Shown: positions 34,961-41,907 of the stretch, piece by piece
Layout of the letters: every line of letters begins with the position of its first letter
How positions within the stretch are numbered: the stretch's first letter is position 1
Assembly (NCBI RefSeq): GCF_017368795.1
Contig: NZ_JAFNLL010000031.1
Span: 1-64,000, forward strand
DNA length: 64,000 bases
Reading direction: 5' to 3'
DNA from: Arthrobacter cavernae
GTDB taxonomy: Bacteria; Actinomycetota; Actinomycetes; Actinomycetales; Micrococcaceae
Position numbers and translations under genes: made by a program
Notes under the pieces: model-generated
What the model saw: only the letters and a program-made list of their open reading frames with translations
Database searches by the model: none
Told to the model about the DNA's origin: nothing

Positions 34961-36055
34961 ATGGCGACGGCGATTGTTGAGAAGCGCAGTCCGCAGGCAG
35001 TGCCGTCCGCGGGAAGTGCGCTGTTTGAGCGCTGGCGCCAGGAACTGTCCGGCCGCGGCCGGGTGGTCGGATTCGCCGACGGCGAGGACGAGCGTGCCGT
35101 CCGGGCGGCCAGCGCGCTGGCCGCGGAAGGAATCATCAGCCCCCGGCTCATCGGCAGGAGCGCCGAGATCCGGCGTCTGGCGGACAAACTGGACTGCGTG
35201 CTGCCCGGCGAGGCAATCCTCGACGTCGGCGGGCTGGCCGGCGACGGCAGCATCGCCTCGCTGATCGGGGAGGCGTACGCCCGCAAACCCGAACAGCTGC
35301 CCCAGGCCAGGCAGGAACCGGTCCATGTTGCCGCGGCCGCATTGCGGGCCGGGTACCTGGATGCCTGTGTGGCCGGGGCCGCGACGCCCACGGCGCTGGT
35401 GCTCCGCGCCGCGCTGCGCGTGGTGGGCCTGGCTCCCGGCTGCACCACCCTGAGCAGCTCCTTCCTGATGCTGCTGCCCGACGGAAGGGAACTGACGTTC
35501 GGCGATTGCGCCGTCGTTCCCGATCCTTCCGCCGCGCAGCTGGCGGACATCGCCGTCTCGGCAGCCGCGATGCACCAGGCGCTGACCGGGCAGCCGCCGA
35601 AGGTGGCGATGCTGTCCTTCAGCACCCGGGGCAGCGCCGCCCACCCGCAGGTGGACAAGGTCAGGGCCGCGATGGAGATCCTGCGGACCCGCCAGCCGCT
35701 GCTGGACGTGGACGGCGAACTGCAGTTTGATGCCGCGCTGGTCCCCGCCATCGGGGCGGCGAAGGCGCCCGGCTCGGAGGTCGCGGGCCAGGCAAACGTC
35801 CTGGTGTTCCCCAGCCTGGACGCCGGCAACATCGGCTACAAGATCACCGAACGGCTTGGGGGAGCAGTCGCCGTCGGCCCCATCCTGCAGGGTCTGGCGG
35901 CACCCCTTAACGATCTGTCCCGCGGTTGCAGCGCCGCGGACATCGCATCCGTTGGCCTGTTGAGCGCCATGCAATCGCTCTCCGTACTCGAAAGAAAGGA
36001 GATCCGGCCCGAGCAAGGCGCAAGCCCGCTGCGGGAGGATCGCAGACGACCATGA
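34961..36055 (+). CDS. pta: Phosphate acetyltransferase (short form)
   Basis: Pta converts acetyl phosphate and CoA to acetyl-CoA and phosphate. The 364-residue protein is the short form, having only the catalytic PTA_PTB domain without the regulatory N-terminus of E. coli Pta. Recognisable blocks are [76 protein letters not shown] and [20 protein letters not shown]. Pta directly follows tpa here, with Xsc supplying acetyl phosphate, so it channels taurine carbon to acetyl-CoA. Its stop overlaps the next start by 4 bp (ATGA). The ATG at 34961 gives the family-like start. Confidence 0.94.
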   Translation: MATAIVEKRSPQAVPSAGSALFERWRQELSGRGRVVGFADGEDERAVRAASALAAEGIISPRLIGRSAEIRRLADKLDCVLPGEAILDVGGLAGDGSIASLIGEAYARKPEQLPQARQEPVHVAAAALRAGYLDACVAGAATPTALVLRAALRVVGLAPGCTTLSSSFLMLLPDGRELTFGDCAVVPDPSAAQLADIAVSAAAMHQALTGQPPKVAMLSFSTRGSAAHPQVDKVRAAMEILRTRQPLLDVDGELQFDAALVPAIGAAKAPGSEVAGQANVLVFPSLDAGNIGYKITERLGGAVAVGPILQGLAAPLNDLSRGCSAADIASVGLLSAMQSLSVLERKEIRPEQGASPLREDRRRP

Positions 36056-37212
36056 CACAAGACGTTGCCACCCCCGTAGGAAGCAGTAAACCGGCAGGAA
36101 GCGGCGGGCCGGTAGGAAGCGGCACGCCCGCCGGGGCGGACAAGAAGCATGGATTCCTCTCCCGGGGCCTGCGGAACAAGCGTCTGCCCGGGCTCGCCCT
36201 GGCGGCGGCCGCCGTGGCCCTCGCCTGGCTTGTCCACGCGGCCGTCCCGGTGCTGCCCTTCCTCACGGTGGCCGTCATCCTGGGCATCCTCGCCGCCAAC
36301 CTGCCCGGGATCGGCACGGCAGTGGAAGGAGTCATGCAGCCCGGGCTGGTGCTGGCCGCCAAGAGGTTCATGCGGCTCGGAATCGTGCTGCTCGGACTGA
36401 AGCTGAGCCTCATCGACGTGGCAGCCCTCGGCTGGGCCACGCTGGGGATCGTGGTGGGCATCGTCCTGCTGACCTTCGTGGGCACCCTGCTTCTGGGCAA
36501 GGCCTTCAGGCTCCCGGGCGATCAGCCGATTCTCCTGGCCGCAGGCTTTTCCATCTGCGGTGCCTCCGCCATCGGGGCCATGAGCGGAGTGACCAAGACG
36601 GACCACCGCGGCACCGTGGTGCCCATCGCGCTCGTGACGCTGTGCGGAACGCTGGCCATCGCTGTGCTGCCTGCCCTCAAAGGTCCGCTCGGCCTGGACG
36701 AGGTGCAGTTCGGGCATTGGGTGGGTGCCAGCGTCCATGACGTGGGGCAGGTGGTGGCCACGGCGCAGACGGCAGGAACCGCGGCCCTGGCCGGGGCCCT
36801 GATCATCAAGCTCACCCGCGTCCTCATGCTTGCTCCGATGGTCACCGGTGCCGCCCTGGTGCAGCGCTACCGCAGCCGGTCCCGGAATCGGTCTCAACAG
36901 GGTGAGTCTCAACTCAGCCAGGCAGCCGGCGGCACCGAAGAAGGCAAGCCCACGTTCCCGCCCTTGATCCCGCTCTTCGTGGCCGGGTTCATGGCGATGA
37001 TCGTGCTGCGGACGCTGGGCATCCTGCCGCATGCGGTACTGGAAGGCGCCGCAATCGCCCAGGATCTGCTGCTCGCCGCGGCGCTCTTCGGACTGGGGGC
37101 GTCGGTGCAGATACGGTCCCTGCTTCACACCAGCGGAAGGGCGATCACCGTCGCCATGCTCTCCTGGGCTCTCATCGGAGTACTCGCCTACGTGGGGGTA
37201 CAGCTTATTTAG
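36052..37212 (+). CDS. YeiH/UPF0324-family putative sulfate or sulfite exporter
   Basis: A 386-residue membrane protein with about ten helices. A Gly/Ser/Pro-rich N-terminal tail with a repeated [13 protein letters not shown] pattern precedes [36 protein letters not shown]. The family motifs [18 protein letters not shown] (here [18 protein letters not shown]), [17 protein letters not shown] and [18 protein letters not shown] are clear. Proteins of this family are proposed sulfate or sulfite exporters in sulfonate-degradation loci. Being coupled to pta by a 4-bp overlap and followed by a TauE/SafE gene, it probably removes sulfur oxyanions released by Xsc. Direct transport evidence is lacking. 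Confidence 0.85.
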   Translation: MTQDVATPVGSSKPAGSGGPVGSGTPAGADKKHGFLSRGLRNKRLPGLALAAAAVALAWLVHAAVPVLPFLTVAVILGILAANLPGIGTAVEGVMQPGLVLAAKRFMRLGIVLLGLKLSLIDVAALGWATLGIVVGIVLLTFVGTLLLGKAFRLPGDQPILLAAGFSICGASAIGAMSGVTKTDHRGTVVPIALVTLCGTLAIAVLPALKGPLGLDEVQFGHWVGASVHDVGQVVATAQTAGTAALAGALIIKLTRVLMLAPMVTGAALVQRYRSRSRNRSQQGESQLSQAAGGTEEGKPTFPPLIPLFVAGFMAMIVLRTLGILPHAVLEGAAIAQDLLLAAALFGLGASVQIRSLLHTSGRAITVAMLSWALIGVLAYVGVQLI

Positions 37213-37223
37213 GAACGGACGCC

Positions 37224-37943
37224 ATGACCACCACGGAACTCATCATCGCGGCGCTCATCGTCGCCGTCGCCGTGGTGGCACAGGCCTGCACAGGGTCCGG
37301 ATTCGGCATCGTCTCCGCACCGCTGCTGCTCATCATCAGCCCGCACCTGGTGCCCGGCCCGCTGCTGCTCGTCTCGGTGGTGGTCATGCTGTTCGTTACC
37401 TGGCAGAACCGGCGGGGACTGCGGCACGTGGATCTGAAGCTGGCCGTTGCCGGGTGCCTGCCCGGTGCCCTTGCCGGTCTGTGTGTGCTGCCCCTGCTGA
37501 ACGGCAAATGGACCGGGATGATCGTTGGCGGGCTGGTGATGGCCAGCGTGCTCACCGGACTCACGGGCTTCCACATCCCGCAGAACCGCTGGTCCCTGTT
37601 CCTTGCCGGGCTGATCGGCGGGGTCCTGGGGACGGTCGCCTCGACCTCAGGGCCGCCGCTGGTGGTCGTCTACCGCACCGGGGAGCCGGACCGTTACCGC
37701 GCCAACCTTTCCCTGTTCTTCCTGGTCGCGTCCCTGATTTCCTTGCTGGTGCTGGCCGGCTCCGGCGCCTTCGGTGCCTCGGATCTGCTGCTCTCCGGTT
37801 GGCTGCTGCCGGGCGTTGCCCTCGGGGCGCTGGCATCGCGGCCGGTGGTGAAGCGGATTTCGGCCGCGGCCATCCGTCCAGCCGCCCTCAGCCTGTGCCT
37901 GCTGGCCGGTGTGAGCCTGCTGGTCAAAGGCGCTCTGGCGTGA
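37224..37943 (+). CDS. TauE/SafE-family sulfite exporter
   Basis: A 239-residue membrane protein with about seven to eight helices. The two family repeats are visible: ACTGSGFGIVSAPLLLIISPHLVPGPLLL near the start and GLIGGVLGTVASTSGPPLVVVY in the second half. TauE/SafE proteins export sulfite or sulfoacetate in taurine and sulfonate users. It starts 11 bp after the YeiH-like gene, so the plus-strand transcript likely reads tpa, pta, yeiH-like, tauE-like. Having two unrelated exporters in one operon suggests that sulfite detoxification is important here. Confidence 0.88.
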   Translation: MTTTELIIAALIVAVAVVAQACTGSGFGIVSAPLLLIISPHLVPGPLLLVSVVVMLFVTWQNRRGLRHVDLKLAVAGCLPGALAGLCVLPLLNGKWTGMIVGGLVMASVLTGLTGFHIPQNRWSLFLAGLIGGVLGTVASTSGPPLVVVYRTGEPDRYRANLSLFFLVASLISLLVLAGSGAFGASDLLLSGWLLPGVALGALASRPVVKRISAAAIRPAALSLCLLAGVSLLVKGALA

Positions 37944-38015
37944 GGGGTTCGGTGGTGCCCTCGGCTTACAGCCCCGGTGCCCGATGGAGGCGAGTCCTGC
38001 CCGTGCCCGCCGCGC

Positions 38016-38125
38016 CGACGCTCCGGCCCAGTTACCTGGACTCCGCCGGCTCATTCGCCGCGGAGCGGCCCTGAAATCCGGGGTGCCGCTACGGTGCCTT
38101 GCGAAGCAACTGGGCAGGAGCGTCG
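38016..38125. repeat. Long-inverted-repeat element, copy 1
   Basis: Arms at 38016-38035 (CGACGCTCCGGCCCAGTTAC) and 38106-38125 (GCAACTGGGCAGGAGCGTCG) match at 18 of 20 positions and enclose about 70 bp. The segment before the right arm, GGTGCCTTGCGAAGCAACTGGG, is nearly the same in copy 2 (about 48510-48613). The right arm lies inside the 3' end of the downstream SMR gene and encodes its last residues. No open reading frame is carried. It looks like a short mobile or REP-like element. Confidence 0.65.
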
Positions 38126-38475
38126 GGGACTTCGGCCTTGCCCGCCGGCAGCGCCTTCAGCCCGGCCGCGCAGCCCACGATTCCGGCGATGAACAGCAGC
38201 TTGAGCGGGCTGGCGGGTTCGACGCCGGTGGCCATGGCCCAGCCGACCGTCAGCGCAGCGCCGATCCCCACCCAGACGGCGTAGGCCGTGCCCAGCGGGA
38301 TGCGCTTCACGGCCAGGCCGAGCCCCGCCATGCTCAGGGCAGCCGTCACGGCGAACACCAGTGTGGGCGCCAGGCGGGTGAAGCCATCGGACAGGCCCAG
38401 GGCCGTCGCCCAGATGGCTTCGAGCACGGCGGAGGCAAGCAGGATGGTCCAGGCGAAACCGGTCTTCGCGGCCAT
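38089..38475 (-). CDS. SMR-family exporter, subunit 2 (probable guanidinium exporter)
   Basis: A 128-residue, four-helix small multidrug resistance protein. TM1 holds the essential glutamate in ILLASAVLEAIWATALGLS. TM3 has GTAYAVWVGIGAALTVGWAM, the Gdx/SugE-like block. It starts 2 bp after its paralogue, as in heterodimeric pairs such as YkkCD and EbrAB. A guanidine-III-like riboswitch precedes the operon, so guanidinium export is likely. The last ~11 residues (APAQLLRKAP) are encoded by the arm of a repeat element and are not part of the usual family, so the C-terminus may have been altered by insertion. Confidence 0.88.
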   Translation of the reverse strand: MAAKTGFAWTILLASAVLEAIWATALGLSDGFTRLAPTLVFAVTAALSMAGLGLAVKRIPLGTAYAVWVGIGAALTVGWAMATGVEPASPLKLLFIAGIVGCAAGLKALPAGKAEVPDAPAQLLRKAP

Positions 38476-38477
38476 GG

Positions 38478-38792
38478 CTACGCCACCACCTTCAGGCCGA
38501 CCACGCACGCGGCGATGCCGCAGAGCAGCAGGAGGCGGGCCGCCGTCGGGCGCTCAACTTTGGTGATGATCGCATAGGCGGAGGTCAGCACGACGCCGAC
38601 GCCCACCCACACCGCGTAGGCGGTGCCGGTGGGGATGGACTGCATGGCGATGGCGAGGCCGGCGGTGCTGGCGATGACCGAAACCAGGAAGACGAGCACC
38701 GGAACGGGCCTGCGGAAGCCCTTGGAACGGTGGAGTGCGGCGGCCCAGACGGCTTCGAGCGCGCCGGAGAAAATGAGAATTGCCCAGGACAT
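38478..38792 (-). CDS. SMR-family exporter, subunit 1 (probable guanidinium exporter)
   Basis: A 104-residue protein with four helices spanning nearly its whole length. TM1 carries the conserved Glu in LIFSGALEAVWAAALHRSKGF. TM3 reads GTAYAVWVGVGVVLTSAYAI, the Gdx-type WVGxG signature. Such proteins exchange a cation for protons as antiparallel dimers. It is the first gene of a two-gene operon and has AAAGGAA before the ATG, which immediately follows the 41-nt guanidine-III-like aptamer. I infer heterodimeric guanidinium export; a quaternary ammonium drug role is the alternative. Confidence 0.9.
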   Translation of the reverse strand: MSWAILIFSGALEAVWAAALHRSKGFRRPVPVLVFLVSVIASTAGLAIAMQSIPTGTAYAVWVGVGVVLTSAYAIITKVERPTAARLLLLCGIAACVVGLKVVA

Positions 38793-38805
38793 GGCGGTTT
38801 CCTTT

Positions 38806-38846
38806 GGCCAGTCTTGTCGCGTGCCGGGTACTGAACCGTCGTCCGG
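38806..38846 (-). promoter_or_regulatory. Guanidine-III (ykkC-III) riboswitch
   Basis: Read on the minus strand this 41-nt segment contains, in order, CCGGACGA, then GG, then GTACCCGG, then GACAAGAC, ending in GGCC. From memory it matches the 41-nt guanidine-III aptamer of actinobacteria in length and in these conserved blocks. CCGG at the start pairs with CCGG of the middle block, and CAGT pairs with ACTG near the 3' end as the pseudoknot. The SD (AAAGGAA) begins right after the aptamer, which fits ligand control of translation. An AGGTTCC/GGAACCT hairpin lies just upstream. Confidence 0.85.
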
Positions 38847-38946
38847 AGGTTCCAGAGCGGAACCTTCGTTTCAGGTTAGCAACTCCCGTGCGCGGTGGCC
38901 ACTTATGGTGGCAAGGCTCACCACCGCCGCGCCGTTCCGCGCGCGG

Positions 38947-39576
38947 CTAGTGCGTGTGCGGGACCTGGTCGATCGACACCACGGCCAGGAAACCGCGGCC
39001 AAGGATCTCGGGGCTGCGGAGGTCCGAGCCCACCACGGCGTCGTACCGGGCGAGATCCACGGGTTCGGCGGGTGGTGCCGGGGTTAGGTCAGCGCCGTCC
39101 TCAGCGTCTTCCGCGGCAGCGCCCGGAACCACGGAGGCCTTGCCTTCGAGCAGGATCGCCAACTGGCCTTCGAATACGGGGTGCGCCCGCTTCTTGGAGA
39201 GCTCGATGATGGCCGTGTGGCCCTTGTAGGCGCCCTTCTTGGCGATGACGTTGAGGTCGCGGATGTCGCCGGTGGGCAGTGCCCCGCCGGAAGCCGCATC
39301 GCCGGAGAAACGGAAGGGGCGGTATTTCTCCAGGGGGTGCTCGCCGCCGTCGACCGTCAGCAGCAGCAGCTCGCCGTCGATCACCGTGATGACCCGCTCC
39401 ATGCCCGGGAAGGCCGAGAAGTCGCCGGCCTTGGAGACCTCGGCGATGCTGACCCGCCAATCCCAGGCGTCGTCCTGCGACGATGCCGCCTGCGGGCTGC
39501 TGGCCAGTTCACGGGTCACCCCGCCGCCGTTGCGCCACGGTTCGGGTCTGATCTCGGCAAAACGGATGATCTCCAT
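38947..39576 (-). CDS. HutD/Ves-family protein
   Basis: A 209-residue cytoplasmic protein of the HutD (Ves) bicupin family. The N-terminal block EIIRFAEIRPEPWRNGGGVTRELA and the following WDWRVSIAEVSKAGDFSAFPGMERVITVIDGELLLL are diagnostic. HutD is linked to histidine utilisation in some bacteria, but its biochemical role is unsettled and no hut gene is in this window. An Ala/Asp-rich insertion (AAAEDAEDGADLTPAPPAEP) lies in the second half. I used the ATG of MEIIRFAE because the family starts there. The gene is divergent from trpF. Confidence 0.88.
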   Translation of the reverse strand: MEIIRFAEIRPEPWRNGGGVTRELASSPQAASSQDDAWDWRVSIAEVSKAGDFSAFPGMERVITVIDGELLLLTVDGGEHPLEKYRPFRFSGDAASGGALPTGDIRDLNVIAKKGAYKGHTAIIELSKKRAHPVFEGQLAILLEGKASVVPGAAAEDAEDGADLTPAPPAEPVDLARYDAVVGSDLRSPEILGRGFLAVVSIDQVPHTH

Positions 39577-39699
39577 GGGCCTAAGCCTAGCCGGGCACTG
39601 CCCGCTCTCGCGCAATGACGGCCCTGTTCAATGATGCCCGCGTCCCTTGCTAACGTCGTAGGAGAGATTTGAATCCGGAAGGGAGCTGGAGGCGCGGGA

Positions 39700-40305
39700 A
39701 TGTTCGTCAAAGTGTGTGGCCTGAGCACGGCCGAGTCTGTCCAGGCTGCGGTCGATGCCGGGGCGGACGCCGTCGGCTTTGTGCTCACCGCCAGCCCGCG
39801 CGAAGTCACCCCGGAGCAGGCCCGCGGGCTGCTTGCGGGCGTGCCGGACGGCGTGGCCGCGGTGGGCGTGTTCCGCCACGAGCCGGCCGCCGACGCCGTT
39901 GCCACCGCCCGCGCCGCGGGCCTGGAATGGGTCCAGCTGCACGGTCACCGCACTGCCGAGGACGTCACAACAGTGCACGACGCCGGCATGCGGCTCATCC
40001 GGGCCGTCACCATGGGTGCCGCTGCGGAGGAGTTCGGGGACCTGGGCGAGGAAGTGTTGCTGATCGACGCCGCCGTGCCCGGTTCCGGGGAGTCCTGGGA
40101 CTACGCCTCGGTCCGGGCCAAGGGCCTCGGCGGCCGCAAGTGGCTGCTGGCCGGCGGGCTCGCCCCGGAGAACGTCGCCCAGGCCGCGGAAGCGGCAGCT
40201 GCCTGGGGCGTGGATGTCTCCTCCGGCGTCGAATCCTCCCGCGGTGTCAAGGACCTCGCCCTGGTGCGCGCCTTCGTGAACTCCGCCAAAGCCGCCAAGG
40301 ACTGA
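39700..40305 (+). CDS. trpF: Phosphoribosylanthranilate isomerase
   Basis: TrpF catalyses the Amadori rearrangement of phosphoribosylanthranilate in tryptophan synthesis. The 201-residue TIM barrel has the catalytic Cys in FVKVCGLS, the GADAVGFVLTASPREV block, WVQLHGH, the catalytic Asp in LLIDAAVPGSGESWDY, and the phosphate-binding LLAGGLAPENV and GVDVSSGVESSRGVKD. GGAGG lies upstream of the ATG. It is isolated from other trp genes, as trpF often is in actinobacteria (many use PriA instead, so an extra TrpF is of some interest). A tandem repeat begins 9 bp after its stop. Confidence 0.92.
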   Translation: MFVKVCGLSTAESVQAAVDAGADAVGFVLTASPREVTPEQARGLLAGVPDGVAAVGVFRHEPAADAVATARAAGLEWVQLHGHRTAEDVTTVHDAGMRLIRAVTMGAAAEEFGDLGEEVLLIDAAVPGSGESWDYASVRAKGLGGRKWLLAGGLAPENVAQAAEAAAAWGVDVSSGVESSRGVKDLALVRAFVNSAKAAKD

Positions 40306-40314
40306 GCGCTCCTC

Positions 40315-40398
40315 CGACGCTCTCTCACCTTTGGCGCCTTTTTCGCGGACCCTCTCTCACTTTTGGTGCCTTTTTCGCCGATCCTCTCTCACTTTTGC
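40315..40398 (+). repeat. 32-bp tandem repeat, locus A (3 copies)
   Basis: Three 20-bp cores (consensus CGACGCTCTCTCACCTTTGG) begin at 40315, 40347 and 40379, exactly 32 bp apart. The 12-bp linkers are alike (CGCCTTTTTCGC and TGCCTTTTTCGC). The array lies directly behind trpF. The same family occurs in reverse at 41355-41439 and forward at 62606-62657. Confidence 0.9.
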
Positions 40399-40459
40399 CC
40401 GACGGCGGAGGGCGCCCAAGGTCGCCAAGAACTCTTGACAAGCGCAGCCGTCGGGCAGA

Positions 40460-40497
40460 TATTTAACGCATCGGCTAATTAGCTGAATTGTTAAATA
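40460..40497. promoter_or_regulatory. Concentric-palindrome operator of the ArsR-SRPBCC operon
   Basis: TATTTAAC at 40460 and GTTAAATA at 40490 are perfect inverted repeats, and a second palindrome, CTAATTAG at 40475-40482, shares the same centre. The 38-bp AT-rich block ends 14 bp before the ArsR start in otherwise GC-rich DNA. It is an excellent candidate for autorepression by the ArsR protein, perhaps binding as two dimers. Confidence 0.65.
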
Positions 40498-40511
40498 CGA
40501 AAGTGCCCGCA

Positions 40512-40862
40512 ATGTCCACCGACCGGCTCAGTCTCATTTTCTCGGCGCTCGCCGACCCCACCCGCAGGGCCATCCTGGCCCGGCTCGCGGAGGGCGATGC
40601 CACCGTAAACGAGCTCGCGGAACCGTTCAGCATCAGCCTCCCCGCGGTGTCGCGGCACCTGAAAGTCCTGGAAGCCGCAGGGCTCATCAGCCGCAGCCGG
40701 AATGCCCAATGGCGATCCTCCAAACTGGAGGCCGAACCGCTGCGCGAAGCCACCGAATGGATGGACCGCTACCGGCGCTTCTGGGATGCCAGCTTCACCC
40801 GTCTCGATGAGCACCTTCGCAGAATCCAGCACGATTCACAGAAACCAGGAGTCAAGCAATGA
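40512..40862 (+). CDS. ArsR-family HTH regulator
   Basis: A 116-residue winged-helix repressor. DRLSLIFSALADPTRRAILARLAEGDATVNELAEPFSISLPAVSRHLKVLEAAGLI (quoted in part, residues ~3-58) is the standard ArsR core, and the C-terminal helix WMDRYRRFWDASFTRLDEHL forms the dimer contact. No metal-binding Cys is present, so it is not a metal sensor. It belongs to the group always paired with an SRPBCC/AHSA1 protein, whose gene overlaps its stop by 4 bp. A TTG eight codons earlier would fall inside the operator, so the ATG is preferred. Confidence 0.9.
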   Translation: MSTDRLSLIFSALADPTRRAILARLAEGDATVNELAEPFSISLPAVSRHLKVLEAAGLISRSRNAQWRSSKLEAEPLREATEWMDRYRRFWDASFTRLDEHLRRIQHDSQKPGVKQ

Positions 40863-41320
40863 GCACTGAACAAAGCACCGAGCAGCACATACTCACCATG
40901 ACCCGGGAATTCGACGCTCCCCGCGAGCTCGTTTTCGAGGCGTGGATGGATCCGGACCAGCTCACCAAGTGGTTCGGGCCCGTTGAAGTGGAGGCGCCCC
41001 GGGACAAGATCATCGTCGAGCCGCGGGTGGGCGGCATCTGGCAGGTGGTCATGACGTGGACCGAGGACGGCGAAGCCAAGGAAGGGCCCATCGAAGCCGT
41101 CATTACCGCATTGGAGCCGCCCGCACTCCTGGTGGCGACCGCGAAGGGCGGCCCGGAATCCGGGAGCGAGGTCCTCGAAATGCGTCTCGAGTTCGAGGAC
41201 CTCGGCGGACGCACGCGGCTTCATCTCACCCAGGGCCCGTTCGACACCACCGAATGGATGGAAATGACGCGCGAGGGCTGGGGGACCTCCTTCACCAAGC
41301 TGGACGGCGTCCTCGCATAG
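40859..41320 (+). CDS. SRPBCC (AHSA1-like) domain protein
   Basis: A 153-residue START/Bet v1-like protein. LTMTREFDAPRELVFEAWMDPDQLTKWFGP at the start and TRLHLTQGPFDTTEWMEMTREGWGTSFTKLD at the end are the AHSA1-like signatures. The fold encloses a hydrophobic cavity that could bind a small ligand. Translation is coupled to the ArsR gene through ATGA. These pairs are common and mostly uncharacterised; the protein may bind or modify the compound that induces the repressor. No catalytic function can be assigned. Confidence 0.88.
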   Translation: MSTEQSTEQHILTMTREFDAPRELVFEAWMDPDQLTKWFGPVEVEAPRDKIIVEPRVGGIWQVVMTWTEDGEAKEGPIEAVITALEPPALLVATAKGGPESGSEVLEMRLEFEDLGGRTRLHLTQGPFDTTEWMEMTREGWGTSFTKLDGVLA

Positions 41321-41336
41321 GCGCGTGATTCGCAGC

Positions 41337-41380
41337 AACGGCAACCCCCCCGCACCAAAGGTGAGAGAGGGGTTGCCGTT
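41337..41380 (+). terminator. Terminator-like hairpin with repeat core in its loop
   Basis: AACGGCAACCCC and GGGGTTGCCGTT form a perfect 12-bp stem 16 bp after the SRPBCC stop. Its 20-nt loop holds the first reverse copy of the 32-bp repeat core (CCAAAGGTGAGAGA). The downstream arm ends in TT only, so termination may need Rho. Confidence 0.6.
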
Positions 41381-41439
41381 TCGGGCCCCAAAGGTGAGAG
41401 AGCGTCGGCCGAAAAGCCTCCAAAGGTGAGAGAGCGTCG
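41355..41439 (-). repeat. 32-bp tandem repeat, locus B (3 copies, reverse)
   Basis: Cores reading CCAAAGGTGAGAGAGCGTCG begin at 41355 (shortened), 41388 and 41420, spaced 33 and 32 bp. They are the reverse complement of the locus A core, and the linker GCCGAAAAGCCT is the reverse of the TTTTCGGC-type linker. The array fills the gap between the SRPBCC and yccF genes. Confidence 0.88.
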
Positions 41440-41505
41440 AAGATCAGGGGCGACTCGGGGCATACCCCTAGGCATTCGGGACGTCCAGCGCGGGAGAATT
41501 GAGAC

Positions 41506-41907
41506 ATGAAAACGCTGCTCAACATCATCTGGCTCGTCTTCGGCGGCTTCGTCCTGGCCTTGGGGTACTTCGCGGCGGGCATCATTTGCTGCGTGCTCAT
41601 CGTGACCATTCCGTGGGGCATCGCTTCGTTCCGGATCGGCGCCTACTGTCTGTGGCCGTTCGGCCGGATGGTGGTGGAGAAGCCCGGCGGAAGCGGCGTC
41701 TTCCCCCTGCTCGGCAACGTGATCTGGCTGCTGGTGGCCGGCATCTGGATCGCGATCGGCCACGTGGTCACGGCCGTCGCCATGGCCATCACCATCATCG
41801 GGATCCCGCTGGCCATCGCCAACCTCAAGCTCATCCCGGTCTCGCTGATGCCGCTCGGCAAGCAGATCGTCCCGAGCAACCAGCCGTTCGTCAGCAGCTA
41901 CCGCTAA
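41506..41907 (+). CDS. YccF-domain membrane protein
   Basis: A 133-residue inner-membrane protein with two YccF (DUF307) domains. MKTLLNIIWLVFGGFVLALGYFAAGIICC and VTIPWGIASFRIGAYCLWPFGRMVV form the first. NVIWLLVAGIWIAIGHVVTAVAMAITIIGIPLAIANLKLIPVSLMPLGKQIV, read in parts, forms the second. Function is unknown. Its stop overlaps the convergent sialidase gene's stop by 3 bp. No clear SD is visible near the ATG. Confidence 0.9.
   Translation: MKTLLNIIWLVFGGFVLALGYFAAGIICCVLIVTIPWGIASFRIGAYCLWPFGRMVVEKPGGSGVFPLLGNVIWLLVAGIWIAIGHVVTAVAMAITIIGIPLAIANLKLIPVSLMPLGKQIVPSNQPFVSSYR

Noticed and set aside
40315..40398. Possible CRISPR array
   Set aside because: Units are 20-bp cores with similar 12-bp linkers, only three copies, and no cas genes in the window.
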